Assembly (NCBI GenBank): GCA_963794265.1
Contig: CAWCDJ010000001.1
Location: 62,001 to 126,000, forward strand
Length of the DNA stretch: 64,000 nucleotides
Origin: CAWCDJ01 sp963794265
GTDB taxonomy: Bacteria > Acidobacteriota > Terriglobia > Bryobacterales > Bryobacteraceae
Direction of reading: 5' to 3'
The notes below the pieces were generated by a model, which worked only from the letters and a program-made list of their open reading frames with translations, ran no database searches and was not told where the DNA came from. A program made the translations under genes and the position numbers. Positions 7,086-14,349 of this stretch are shown piece by piece. Positions within the stretch are counted from its first letter, which is position 1. The number at the start of each line of letters is the position of its first letter.

Positions 7086-9767
7086 CTACTGTGCCTTCAA
7101 ATCGCCTTCTGCCGACCAGTACAGCGCGTCGAACAGCATCGGCAGCGTGGCGTGCGTCTGCGCCCGGTGCTGCGGGCGGATGCCGAACAGCACGATCTTC
7201 CCCTGGTTCATTTCCACGGTTACGACGGCCGCTCGGCCGAGCATCAGGTCTTCGCCGCGCATCCAGCCCGAGGCGTTCACCCCCACGTTCGGGAACCGCG
7301 CCACCACGCTCACTTTCTGCGACGAGAAGCCCTCGGTGAGCTGGAAGAACGGGGAATTGATGTAGAAGCCGTAGGTATCCGGCGCCATGCCCCAGCCTAC
7401 CGGGTTGGAAGTGTCCACCTGCAGGCTCACGACGGTGCCGGGGGCGAAGTGCTGGTCGCGCGAAAGGGTGCGCTTGAGATCTTTCACGCCCAGAGGGAAT
7501 TTGTCGAGCACAAAGTTCGATGCCTCGCCCAGCGCCACCAGAGTGCCGCCGTCGTTCACAAACTGGCGCAGCGCGTCCAGGCCTTCTTCGCCGATTCCGC
7601 CGCGGTATTCGGGAATGATGGTTCTGTAATCCAGGCCGTCCATGATCGCGGTGCCGCGCTGGTCGGGCAGAATGATGGCATCGAAGCTCCGGCGCAAGCG
7701 GCCCGCCTTTATTTCTGGGTTGTGGAGCCTGGCGTACCGGAAATCGTATTGATCGAGAATGTAGCGCGTCCAGCCTTCATCCATCGAGGGATCGTAGGAC
7801 TGGTAAATGCCCACGCGCGGCCGGTTGAGGACCGTGGCGAGTGCTGGCGTCCTGGGCGGCGCCGCGGCGACGAGGTCGAAGCCTTCCACCGCCCGCTTCC
7901 ATGCATCCGGTTTCGCGGCCGCCACCACGTAAGGGACGCTGCCCGCCTCGGGCCTCGTCAAGCTGATCTTCGCGCCGCCGTCCAGCAGGCGGTTCACCAC
8001 CATGGCGGCGAGCGCCCCATTATAGGGGAACCGCCATATCCCCGACGTGTTCGCGGCGGCCAGAGTGTATCGCGGTTTCGACGTGACCGGCTCCAGGGCC
8101 AAGCCCGCCGGGAGAGCGGACTTCGCAAACGTGGTCTTTACGCCGAACTGCATCCCGAGCGACCAGGCCGAAACGTCATAGGGCGCTTCGGCGGGCGCAT
8201 TCGGGGAGCGCCGCACCTCGGGATAGGTCTGCTTCTCCAGCAGGTCCTTGGCGTAGCGCGCGAACACCTGGGTAAAAGGAATCACGAACGTCCCGGCCGG
8301 CCAGGTTTTGCCGTCCTGGTTGAACGCGGCCGTCGCGCGATACACCTCGACGCCGCCTATCAGGAGCTTGTCAACCAGGTCGATGGCCTCATCCGGGTCG
8401 TGTTGCCCGGCCAAGGGAATCAGGATGGCGAACGCCTTGTCCCTTCCGCTCCCGATTTCGCCCTTCCGGCCCGCTTCTATGGTGTTGCGATTGATGTTGT
8501 AGATCTGCCGCAAGAGCGTTTCACGCCGGTCCGCCGCGGTTTCGAGCAGCGCGACCGTAGAGATCAGCTCGTAATCCACGATGTCCCGCAGCGTCCATTT
8601 GCCGCCCAGCCAGGGATTGGGGTAATCCGTGCGCGGCGTAATGTCGCGCGGCGGGGGCAGGGGAGCATCCGGCTGTTCGAACTGGCGTCGCCGCTCCGCT
8701 TCGAATTCGGACGTTCCGCCCGCCGAACCGGCAGCCGCGCCGCGTCCTCCCGTGGCCGGTGCGGCGTTGGCTGGCGGGTGCGACGGGTCCGCCATCTGCT
8801 GCATCGTGGGCGTGGCGATGCGGACGCTTGCCACTTCCGTCAGCAGCCCCACTTCGTTATGCCACCAGCCGGCCCATGCCATCGCGCCCTGCCAGAAGTT
8901 GGTGTAGGTGGAATTGAAAATGATGCCGGTCTTACCTTCGGCTTCGAGCGCGGCGGCCTGCGATTGGCCGAAGAGGCTGTTGAGCCGGTAAATCAGCGGG
9001 TCCACGTTCGGATTGATCGGGTCGGTGGCCGGCATGGTAAAAATGCGCGGCCCGGAGGTGCCCTGCTGATGCTCGTCCAGCCAGATCGCTGGGAACCATT
9101 CGTGCCAAAGCACCTGGGCGGCCATGCGGCTCTCCTTCTGCGAGAACAGGTACATGTCGCGGTTGTTATCGTGGCCCGTGTAGTGGTGGTACAGGTACGG
9201 CAGGGGTGACGCCGCGTAGGGCGTGTCGACCGTCTTGTTGTACCAGTCCGTGACCATGATCTGGCCGTCCGGATTGAGCGATGGCACCAGCAGGAAGATC
9301 ACGTTGTCCAGGATCTTCCGGATCTCGGGCGAATTCTCCGTGGCCAGGCGGTATACCAGTTCGATCGCCATCTGGGATGCGCCGATCTCGGTCGAATGGA
9401 TGTTATTGGTAACGAAGACTACGGCCTTCCCGGAGCGGAAGATCTCGTCGCGCTCAGCATCGGTCGGCGCGCCGCCCTGAAAATAGAGCTTCCGTTCGAG
9501 CTGTTTGTAATACTCGATTCGCCTGAGATTATCCGCAGAGCTGATCTCCATCACGATGAACGGGTTGCCTAGCGTGGTGGGGCCCAGGTTTCGGAAGCGC
9601 ACGCGGTCCGACTGGCTGGCCACGGTCTGCATGTACCCGACAATCCTGTCCCAGCGGGCGAGTTTCTTGTCCGTGCCGATGCGAAACCCGAAATACTGCT
9701 CCGGCGAAGGTACAGCGGAGGGTAGAGCAAGCGCGAACAGAAACAGCGCGGCGAAGAGGCGCTTCAT
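7086..9767 (-). CDS. Secreted M14-family zinc carboxypeptidase
   Basis: This 893-residue protein has a signal peptide (about residues 1-20) and an N-terminal M14 domain (about 22-340). Zinc ligands are His124 and Glu127 in NNIHSTEIGAS and His233 in DEHQQG. The NNRD motif (201-204) supplies the substrate-binding Asn/Arg, and the catalytic Glu is probably in WWHNEVGLLTE (about residue 308-316). A linker rich in Ala/Gly/Pro (about 335-380) leads to a long C-terminal part (380-893), including a region like a glutamine-amidotransferase-fold domain around RVGIYQSYDPSMDEGWTRYIL. It should hydrolyse peptides outside the cytoplasm. ATG 9767 is well placed for the signal peptide. It probably stands as its own transcription unit. 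Confidence 0.92.
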   Translation of the reverse strand: MKRLFAALFLFALALPSAVPSPEQYFGFRIGTDKKLARWDRIVGYMQTVASQSDRVRFRNLGPTTLGNPFIVMEISSADNLRRIEYYKQLERKLYFQGGAPTDAERDEIFRSGKAVVFVTNNIHSTEIGASQMAIELVYRLATENSPEIRKILDNVIFLLVPSLNPDGQIMVTDWYNKTVDTPYAASPLPYLYHHYTGHDNNRDMYLFSQKESRMAAQVLWHEWFPAIWLDEHQQGTSGPRIFTMPATDPINPNVDPLIYRLNSLFGQSQAAALEAEGKTGIIFNSTYTNFWQGAMAWAGWWHNEVGLLTEVASVRIATPTMQQMADPSHPPANAAPATGGRGAAAGSAGGTSEFEAERRRQFEQPDAPLPPPRDITPRTDYPNPWLGGKWTLRDIVDYELISTVALLETAADRRETLLRQIYNINRNTIEAGRKGEIGSGRDKAFAILIPLAGQHDPDEAIDLVDKLLIGGVEVYRATAAFNQDGKTWPAGTFVIPFTQVFARYAKDLLEKQTYPEVRRSPNAPAEAPYDVSAWSLGMQFGVKTTFAKSALPAGLALEPVTSKPRYTLAAANTSGIWRFPYNGALAAMVVNRLLDGGAKISLTRPEAGSVPYVVAAAKPDAWKRAVEGFDLVAAAPPRTPALATVLNRPRVGIYQSYDPSMDEGWTRYILDQYDFRYARLHNPEIKAGRLRRSFDAIILPDQRGTAIMDGLDYRTIIPEYRGGIGEEGLDALRQFVNDGGTLVALGEASNFVLDKFPLGVKDLKRTLSRDQHFAPGTVVSLQVDTSNPVGWGMAPDTYGFYINSPFFQLTEGFSSQKVSVVARFPNVGVNASGWMRGEDLMLGRAAVVTVEMNQGKIVLFGIRPQHRAQTHATLPMLFDALYWSAEGDLKAQ

Positions 9768-9833
9768 GAACCATTCCTCCAGGGCTTATCAGATTGTAGA
9801 CGAGTCGCCGCCTTCCCGCTGCGGCGCGGCCTT

Positions 9834-10919
9834 TCAGCTCCTCCAGTTGATGCCCACGTTCAACTGTTTTCTCGCGTACTCGAAGCTGCGCTCCAGGTCG
9901 ATGCGCTGCTGCTCTTTCAAGGCGTCCGCCATGATCTGTGGATGCCGCCCGGGCACGTCCTCGATCACCATCGCTCCCATGAAGGGATGGCCGCTTTTGG
10001 CAAGCTCGACAAAGCGGGCGAACTCCCACGCCGGCATTTTGGAAAACGCTTTCCAGAAGCCCGGTTCGAGATATGGCAGCGTCGTAGGCGGCCGGCCCGT
10101 GATGATTTCGAGCTGCATCGACGACTTCGGGCATAACTCGCGGAAGCGCGCCACGAACCTGACGAAATCGACGTTCCCATCTCCCAGCGCCACCCACTGC
10201 GCTGCCGCGCCCCGCGGCACTTCGAACACGGCCGAATCGCGAACGTGCGTGGTGACCACGTAGGGCGCCAGCGTTTCCAGAGTGACGAACGGGTCTTCCA
10301 CGCACCACATGGGGTTGCCGGTGTCCAGGCAAGACGCCACGAAATCCTTGCCGGCTTCTTCGATGATGGTCTTTACTTCCCGGGCCTGCAGGTCGCCCGA
10401 GTGGTTCTCCAGGGCGATTTTGACACCAAGGTCCAGCGCCTCCGAACGCACTGAGCGGAATACCTGGATCGTCGCTTCCATGTGCGGCTCAATTCCGCCG
10501 GGGCTCAGCCGGTCGGCGCTGGAGCCGAGGTAGCAGCGCATTGCCGTGGCGCCGACGCCCTGGGCGACTCGCAGCCCTTCGAGGATCTGGTCGCGGGCCG
10601 GGCGCCCATTCTTTGGAAATGACTTGCTGGTGGGGCAGATACATCCCATCCCGGAGTCGATCGAGATGCGCAGGCTGGCCGCCTGGTCCCTGATCTTCTG
10701 GAGATAGGAGGGCTCGTAGCTTTCGTAATCGGACATGGAGGAAAACTGGATGGTGTCCAGCTTCTGGGCGGCGGCGAATTCCAGGAATTGAGGCGCCTTC
10801 CAGCGAAACGCCCGCACCGAGTACGTGTCGAATCCCAACTTGACCGGAACTTCGGCGGCGGCGGTGGCGGTGGCGGCTGCGGCCGCGGGGAGGGCTTGCA
10901 GAAAGGTACGGCGGAGCAT
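9834..10919 (-). CDS. Sugar phosphate isomerase/epimerase-like TIM-barrel protein with signal sequence
   Basis: This 361-residue protein belongs to the xylose-isomerase-like (AP endonuclease 2) barrel superfamily. The N-terminus (MLRRTFLQALPAAAAATATA) is a secretion signal with twin Arg at positions 3-4, suggesting Tat or Sec export. Expected metal-site positions are visible: Glu in IALENHSGD, Asp in CLDTGNP, His in VTTHVRD and Glu in MQLEIITGR. The substrate is unknown; such exported members are common in Acidobacteria and Planctomycetes, often near sugar-oxidoreductase genes. It lies 66 bases upstream of the M14 gene on the same strand, so the two may be co-transcribed. It ends with NVGINWRS. 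Confidence 0.87.
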   Translation of the reverse strand: MLRRTFLQALPAAAAATATAAAEVPVKLGFDTYSVRAFRWKAPQFLEFAAAQKLDTIQFSSMSDYESYEPSYLQKIRDQAASLRISIDSGMGCICPTSKSFPKNGRPARDQILEGLRVAQGVGATAMRCYLGSSADRLSPGGIEPHMEATIQVFRSVRSEALDLGVKIALENHSGDLQAREVKTIIEEAGKDFVASCLDTGNPMWCVEDPFVTLETLAPYVVTTHVRDSAVFEVPRGAAAQWVALGDGNVDFVRFVARFRELCPKSSMQLEIITGRPPTTLPYLEPGFWKAFSKMPAWEFARFVELAKSGHPFMGAMVIEDVPGRHPQIMADALKEQQRIDLERSFEYARKQLNVGINWRS

Positions 10920-10923
10920 GCTG

Positions 10924-12117
10924 CTACTTTATCGCAGATGCCAGCTCCGGATCCGCTGATGCCCCGCCCGCCGCCGCACGCCGCGCCAGCGCGAGTTTTT
11001 CGTGGTATTGGCGGCGCAGTTGGAGCCGGTAAGCAGCCGGCCTCATGCCCTTTCCGGCAGCGGCCCGGAGCAGCATGGCCTCGGCAGCCTCGGCGCCTTC
11101 CCGCAGGCGCCCGGCGGCCTGTTCGAGGTATTTCGGATCGCATTCGAATCCGAAGCGCGCCACGGCCCAGATTGGCTCTGCGTAATTGTTCGGCAACCCC
11201 ACGGATTCAAATGGAAATCCCGAAACCCAGTCGGTATGGTAGCCCACCCGCATGTTGTTCGGGTTCACGGAGACCTGCGCATGGGTCACGCAATCCGCCG
11301 CCGCAATATGGTACCTGCTGCGCAGCATTTCGATCAGCACCGCGCCGGCACGCTGCTGCGCCGGGTTTATCGCCGCTTCCTGGCCGGAATCGCCGCCGGC
11401 TTCGAAAGAAACCCCCACGAAGCTCTCATTCAGGTTGATGTAGATCCAGCGATCGTCCGCCCATAGCGAGAAGCCCGCATGATTGGCGGCATCGCTCTCG
11501 TTCACCACCCGGTAGACCCTCCCGAATCGGTCGATCACGAAGTTGTACGCGCGCTTTCGCCGGACGTATTCGAGCATTGACTCTCCCAGCCGTTTCAGCA
11601 CCCGGTTTTCGCTCTCCTCAAAGGGTGCCTGGCGGCTCTCGGTGGCATGGAAGACAATACCTGCCGGCGTATTGCGAACTTCGCCTGGTTCGCGGCCCGG
11701 ATGGTCGGCCGCAAATGCCATGTATCTTCGGGGATGAGTAGAGGTCTCGTACCGGGTCTCGATCCGCAGGCCGTTGCTGTAGACTTCGTAGTCCGCGGTC
11801 TTTTCCACTTCCCAGATCAGATGCGGCTCGCCCGGCGGGCGGCTCCCGGACCGCCGCGGGGTGGGTCTCAGGGCACGGGCGGGCGCGGCGGTCTCGACCC
11901 GCGCTCCTACTCGGAGCAGTAGCAGGGCCGGCAAAACGCAGATGACCGCGAGAATAATGTATCGGGCCTGCCGTCTTTTGGATTTTCCGCCGGAGATGCC
12001 GGTGTGGTCCGCCGCGATCTTGAGAAAGCGAAGTTTCGCAACGGGGTCGTGGATCTGCCCGGCCAGCCAATCCACCACCGGTCGGGGTTCCGGTTCGAGT
12101 TGCCGCTTCCAAACCAT
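10924..12117 (-). CDS. Membrane-anchored N-acetylmuramoyl-L-alanine amidase (PGRP/Amidase_2 domain)
   Basis: This 397-residue protein has a cytoplasmic N-terminus (about 1-50), one membrane helix (53-70), a Pro/Arg-rich linker, and an Amidase_2/PGRP domain (about 150-285). Zinc-site candidates are His157 (IVFHATES) and His279 (CVTHAQVS); Tyr191 in YNFVIDRFGRVYRVV and the NHAG motif (212-215) are also typical. It probably cleaves the amide bond between muramic acid and the stem peptide in the periplasm. The C-terminal ~90 residues are helical, rich in Arg and Ala, with no recognised domain. It is divergent from the coiled-coil/actin cassette with 198 bases between starts and ends 5 bases before the next minus-strand gene. 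Confidence 0.85.
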   Translation of the reverse strand: MVWKRQLEPEPRPVVDWLAGQIHDPVAKLRFLKIAADHTGISGGKSKRRQARYIILAVICVLPALLLLRVGARVETAAPARALRPTPRRSGSRPPGEPHLIWEVEKTADYEVYSNGLRIETRYETSTHPRRYMAFAADHPGREPGEVRNTPAGIVFHATESRQAPFEESENRVLKRLGESMLEYVRRKRAYNFVIDRFGRVYRVVNESDAANHAGFSLWADDRWIYINLNESFVGVSFEAGGDSGQEAAINPAQQRAGAVLIEMLRSRYHIAAADCVTHAQVSVNPNNMRVGYHTDWVSGFPFESVGLPNNYAEPIWAVARFGFECDPKYLEQAAGRLREGAEAAEAMLLRAAAGKGMRPAAYRLQLRRQYHEKLALARRAAAGGASADPELASAIK

Positions 12118-12207
12118 GCTGACATTTCATAGATCGGCCGCCCCGAAAAAAAACCTTAGCAAATCGCCGGAGAACTCTACTGAGAAGAACCGTACCCTGC
12201 CGATACT

Positions 12208-12226
12208 ACTTGGGTGATACCCAAGT
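12208..12226. promoter_or_regulatory. Perfect 8-bp inverted repeat, operator-like
   Basis: ACTTGGGT at 12208-12215 is matched by ACCCAAGT at 12219-12226 with a 3-base spacer. The site lies in the 198-base gap between the divergent amidase and coiled-coil genes, about 90 bases from each start. That is a natural place for a regulator controlling both. No clear -35/-10 pair was identified around it. Confidence 0.4.
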
Positions 12227-12315
12227 GGGAAACAGGAACCGTCACATCGGGATGCCGTCCTCAGGCTGGCCGGCCTGCCCCGACAAAATCCATGGGTTCC
12301 GTGGGAATTTCTACC

Positions 12316-12969
12316 ATGCTGAAACAATGGTTTAACCTTTCGTACCAAAACGGTACTCACAATGGAGTGGCCTATCCGGCGACGGAGACTTCCGCGCCCA
12401 ACATGGCTGACAAGGCGAAGGACGTTGCTCCGGCGCCTGAGTCCAGAATCGCCGCCCCACCCTCCTTTGACAATATTTACAGCAGCGCTGCCGTAAAGCC
12501 GCCTCGAGTTTCCTACGGCATCCTCAAGATCGCGGACATGATGGCCAGCACCCACCTCTCGGGGATGTCGTCTGAGGCCAAGCGTTCCGCCCTGCTGATG
12601 GCTCTCGAGGCGGCTGGAGCGGAAGTCGAGGATGTCTTACAGGATGCCGTGGTCCGGCAGCGCGCGTTGAACGACTACGAGGACTCCTATCAGGGCCGCC
12701 TCAGGGATCTGGAGAACGACAAATCCGAGGAAAATTCGAAAATTCAGGCGGAATTGGACCGGATTACCGAGCAATATATGTCGCGCATCCAGGCCAATGT
12801 CGACGACGTCGCCCGGGAGCAGGATAACTTCCGCGCCTGGCAGAAACGCAAGCAAATGGAAGTTACCCGGATTACCGAGGCGGCCGCGTTCTGCGTGCCT
12901 CCCGGAAGCGTCAACGGCGCGAACGGCTTGAGTTCGGTGCTCGAGCGGGCGACCTTTCCCAGGAGGTAG
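12316..12969 (+). CDS. Coiled-coil protein of unknown function, first gene of the actin-fold cassette
   Basis: I recognise no known family. From the ATG at 12316 (GGGA at 12303-12306) it has 217 residues; an ATG at 12292 would add eight. Residues 1-60 look disordered (rich in Pro, Ala, Ser). Residues 67-112 form an amphipathic helical region (ILKIADMMASTHLSGMSSEAKR onward, ending EVEDVLQDAV). Residues 115-185 are a strongly charged coiled coil (DYEDSYQGRLRDLENDK, then IQAELDRITEQYMSR). No signal peptide or membrane helix is seen, so it is cytoplasmic. The stop at 12967-12969 overlaps the ribosome-binding region of the small membrane gene, and the actin-fold gene follows, implying one transcript. 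Its length and coiled coil suit a scaffold or adaptor; that is inference. Confidence 0.7.
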   Translation: MLKQWFNLSYQNGTHNGVAYPATETSAPNMADKAKDVAPAPESRIAAPPSFDNIYSSAAVKPPRVSYGILKIADMMASTHLSGMSSEAKRSALLMALEAAGAEVEDVLQDAVVRQRALNDYEDSYQGRLRDLENDKSEENSKIQAELDRITEQYMSRIQANVDDVAREQDNFRAWQKRKQMEVTRITEAAAFCVPPGSVNGANGLSSVLERATFPRR

Positions 12970-12971
12970 CC

Positions 12972-13124
12972 GTGCTGGTCGGGGCGCTCTGCCTGGTGAT
13001 GATAGTAGCGGCGGCGGTCGGGTGGCGGGTGGAGAATGGGAGCCCGCTCGATCCGCGTGAACTCCTCAGAATCCGGCGTCTGTGGGATCGCATTCACCGG
13101 GAGGAGATCTTCCCATTCGATTGA
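12972..13124 (+). CDS. Small single-pass membrane protein (50 residues) between coiled-coil and actin-fold genes
   Basis: This gene is short and easily missed. GTG 12972 is preceded by a strong AGGAGG at 12961-12966, five bases upstream, and the frame ends at TGA 13122-13124. Codons 1-18 form one hydrophobic helix (VLVGALCLVMIVAAAVGW). The remaining ~32 residues are charged and probably cytoplasmic (RVENGSPLDPRELLRIRRLW, then DRIHREEIFPFD). It begins two bases after the stop of the coiled-coil gene and ends 20 bases before the actin-fold start, itself preceded by GGAGG. The perfect ribosome site and tight packing argue for a real gene. A membrane-tether role for a cytoplasmic filament or scaffold is inference. 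Confidence 0.6.
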   Translation: MLVGALCLVMIVAAAVGWRVENGSPLDPRELLRIRRLWDRIHREEIFPFD

Positions 13125-13144
13125 GATCGAACGGAGGTTCATTC

Positions 13145-14143
13145 ATGAGTCAAACAGAGGAATATACACAGCCGATCGGACTTGACATCGGCACCAGCCG
13201 CATCGTGGCGGCCCGGAACGCGGATCGGGTATTTCGATATGCCGCCCAGCTGAATGCTTTCATCACGCTGCCGTACTCGAAACTGACCCTGACTCTCCTG
13301 GAACGGGAGAATGTATTCCACGAAGTGCAAGGCCAGGATATCGTGGTCATTGGAGACGATGCGCAGAAGTTTGCCGAGGTGTTCCACGTGGAGACCCGGC
13401 GGCCCATGTCCCAGGGCGTGCTGAACCCGCACGAGCCCCACAGCCTGGCAGTGGTGCGCCGCATCATTGAGAAACTCGTCGGCAAGGCGTCGGTGGAAGG
13501 TCAGAAAGTGCTTTTCAGCGTGCCGGCGCCGGTACTTTCCTCGGAAGTCGGGATCGCCTATCACGAGGCCTCGATTCGCCAGATCCTCACCGAACTGGGG
13601 TACGAGTCTCAGCCGATCGAAGAAGGGTTGGCCGTGGTGTTTGCCGAACTGGGCGCTTCCAACTATACGGGAATCGGAATTTCCTGCGGCAGCGGGCTGA
13701 GCAACGTCTGTCTCTCGGTGCTTTCGGTGCCCGTCATCAGCTTCAGCGTTTCCAGGGCCGGGGACTTCATCGACAGCCAGGCGGCGCTGGTGACTGGGGA
13801 ACTCGCGACACGGCTGCGGGTCCAAAAGGAACAGAGCTTTTCGCTGAACGGAATTTCGGCAGACCGGGTCCGCAATGCTATTACGGTCTATTACTACGAG
13901 GTGATCGACCAGCTGGTGAACGCGCTGCGGGCCCAGATCTCGTCTTCCCAAAAACTGCCCAAGCTCGACAAATCGATCCCGCTTGTCGTAAGCGGCGGAA
14001 CTTCGATGCCTCAAGGGTTTATGGAGCGGTTCGCCCAGGCGCTCAAGGCCAACGATTTCCCGGTGCGGCTGGCGGAAGTCCGTAGGTCGAACGACCCATT
14101 GAATTCCACCGCGCGGGGCGCGCTGATGGCGGCGCTGATCTAG
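13145..14143 (+). CDS. Actin-fold (FtsA/MreB/Hsp70 superfamily) ATPase-like protein
   Basis: From ATG 13145 (GGAGG at 13132-13136) the protein has 332 residues. Phosphate-1 is clear: GLDIGTSR (12-19, Asp14, Thr17). The connecting segment YHEASIRQILTELGY (139-153) followed by EEGLAVVFAELG matches the FtsA/MreB/DnaK pattern before phosphate-2. Phosphate-2 is degenerate: ISCGSGLSNV (179-188) where family members have D-x-G-G-G-T, so the metal-binding Asp is Ser180 and the Thr is Leu185. The adenosine motif VVSGGTS (281-287) is intact. It has no FtsA 1C-type insertion, membrane helix or obvious amphipathic C-terminal tail, so membrane attachment may come from the small partner gene. It is probably a nucleotide-binding cytoskeletal or regulatory protein; whether it hydrolyses ATP is open. 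Confidence 0.8.
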   Translation: MSQTEEYTQPIGLDIGTSRIVAARNADRVFRYAAQLNAFITLPYSKLTLTLLERENVFHEVQGQDIVVIGDDAQKFAEVFHVETRRPMSQGVLNPHEPHSLAVVRRIIEKLVGKASVEGQKVLFSVPAPVLSSEVGIAYHEASIRQILTELGYESQPIEEGLAVVFAELGASNYTGIGISCGSGLSNVCLSVLSVPVISFSVSRAGDFIDSQAALVTGELATRLRVQKEQSFSLNGISADRVRNAITVYYYEVIDQLVNALRAQISSSQKLPKLDKSIPLVVSGGTSMPQGFMERFAQALKANDFPVRLAEVRRSNDPLNSTARGALMAALI

Positions 14144-14275
14144 CCCGGGGTGCGAGTTACGGTCTCTGTGCGTTGGCACACGGCGTGCATTTCTCGCCGC
14201 GTGGTCTCGCGTAAATGCTTATTCCCTAGGGGTTTCGGGCGGCGCCGGCGTGCCGATTCCGCACACTGGTGTGGC

Positions 14276-14305
14276 CTGAAAGCACCATCCGCCCCCTGCT
14301 ATAAT
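14276..14305 (+). promoter_or_regulatory. Putative sigma-70 promoter of the NHL-repeat gene
   Basis: A perfect TATAAT lies at 14300-14305, 45 bases before the ATG at 14350. The best -35 match is weak (CTGAAA at 14276-14281, spacer 18). The rest of the 206-base gap after the actin-fold gene holds nothing else recognisable. Confidence 0.4.
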
Positions 14306-14349
14306 CGGGAGTTAATTCAAGCATCGTTACGCTTCCTAACTAACGCCCA

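Noticed and set aside
6861..9209. 782-codon plus-strand open frame
   Set aside because: Antisense to the M14 carboxypeptidase, whose zinc ligands are intact.
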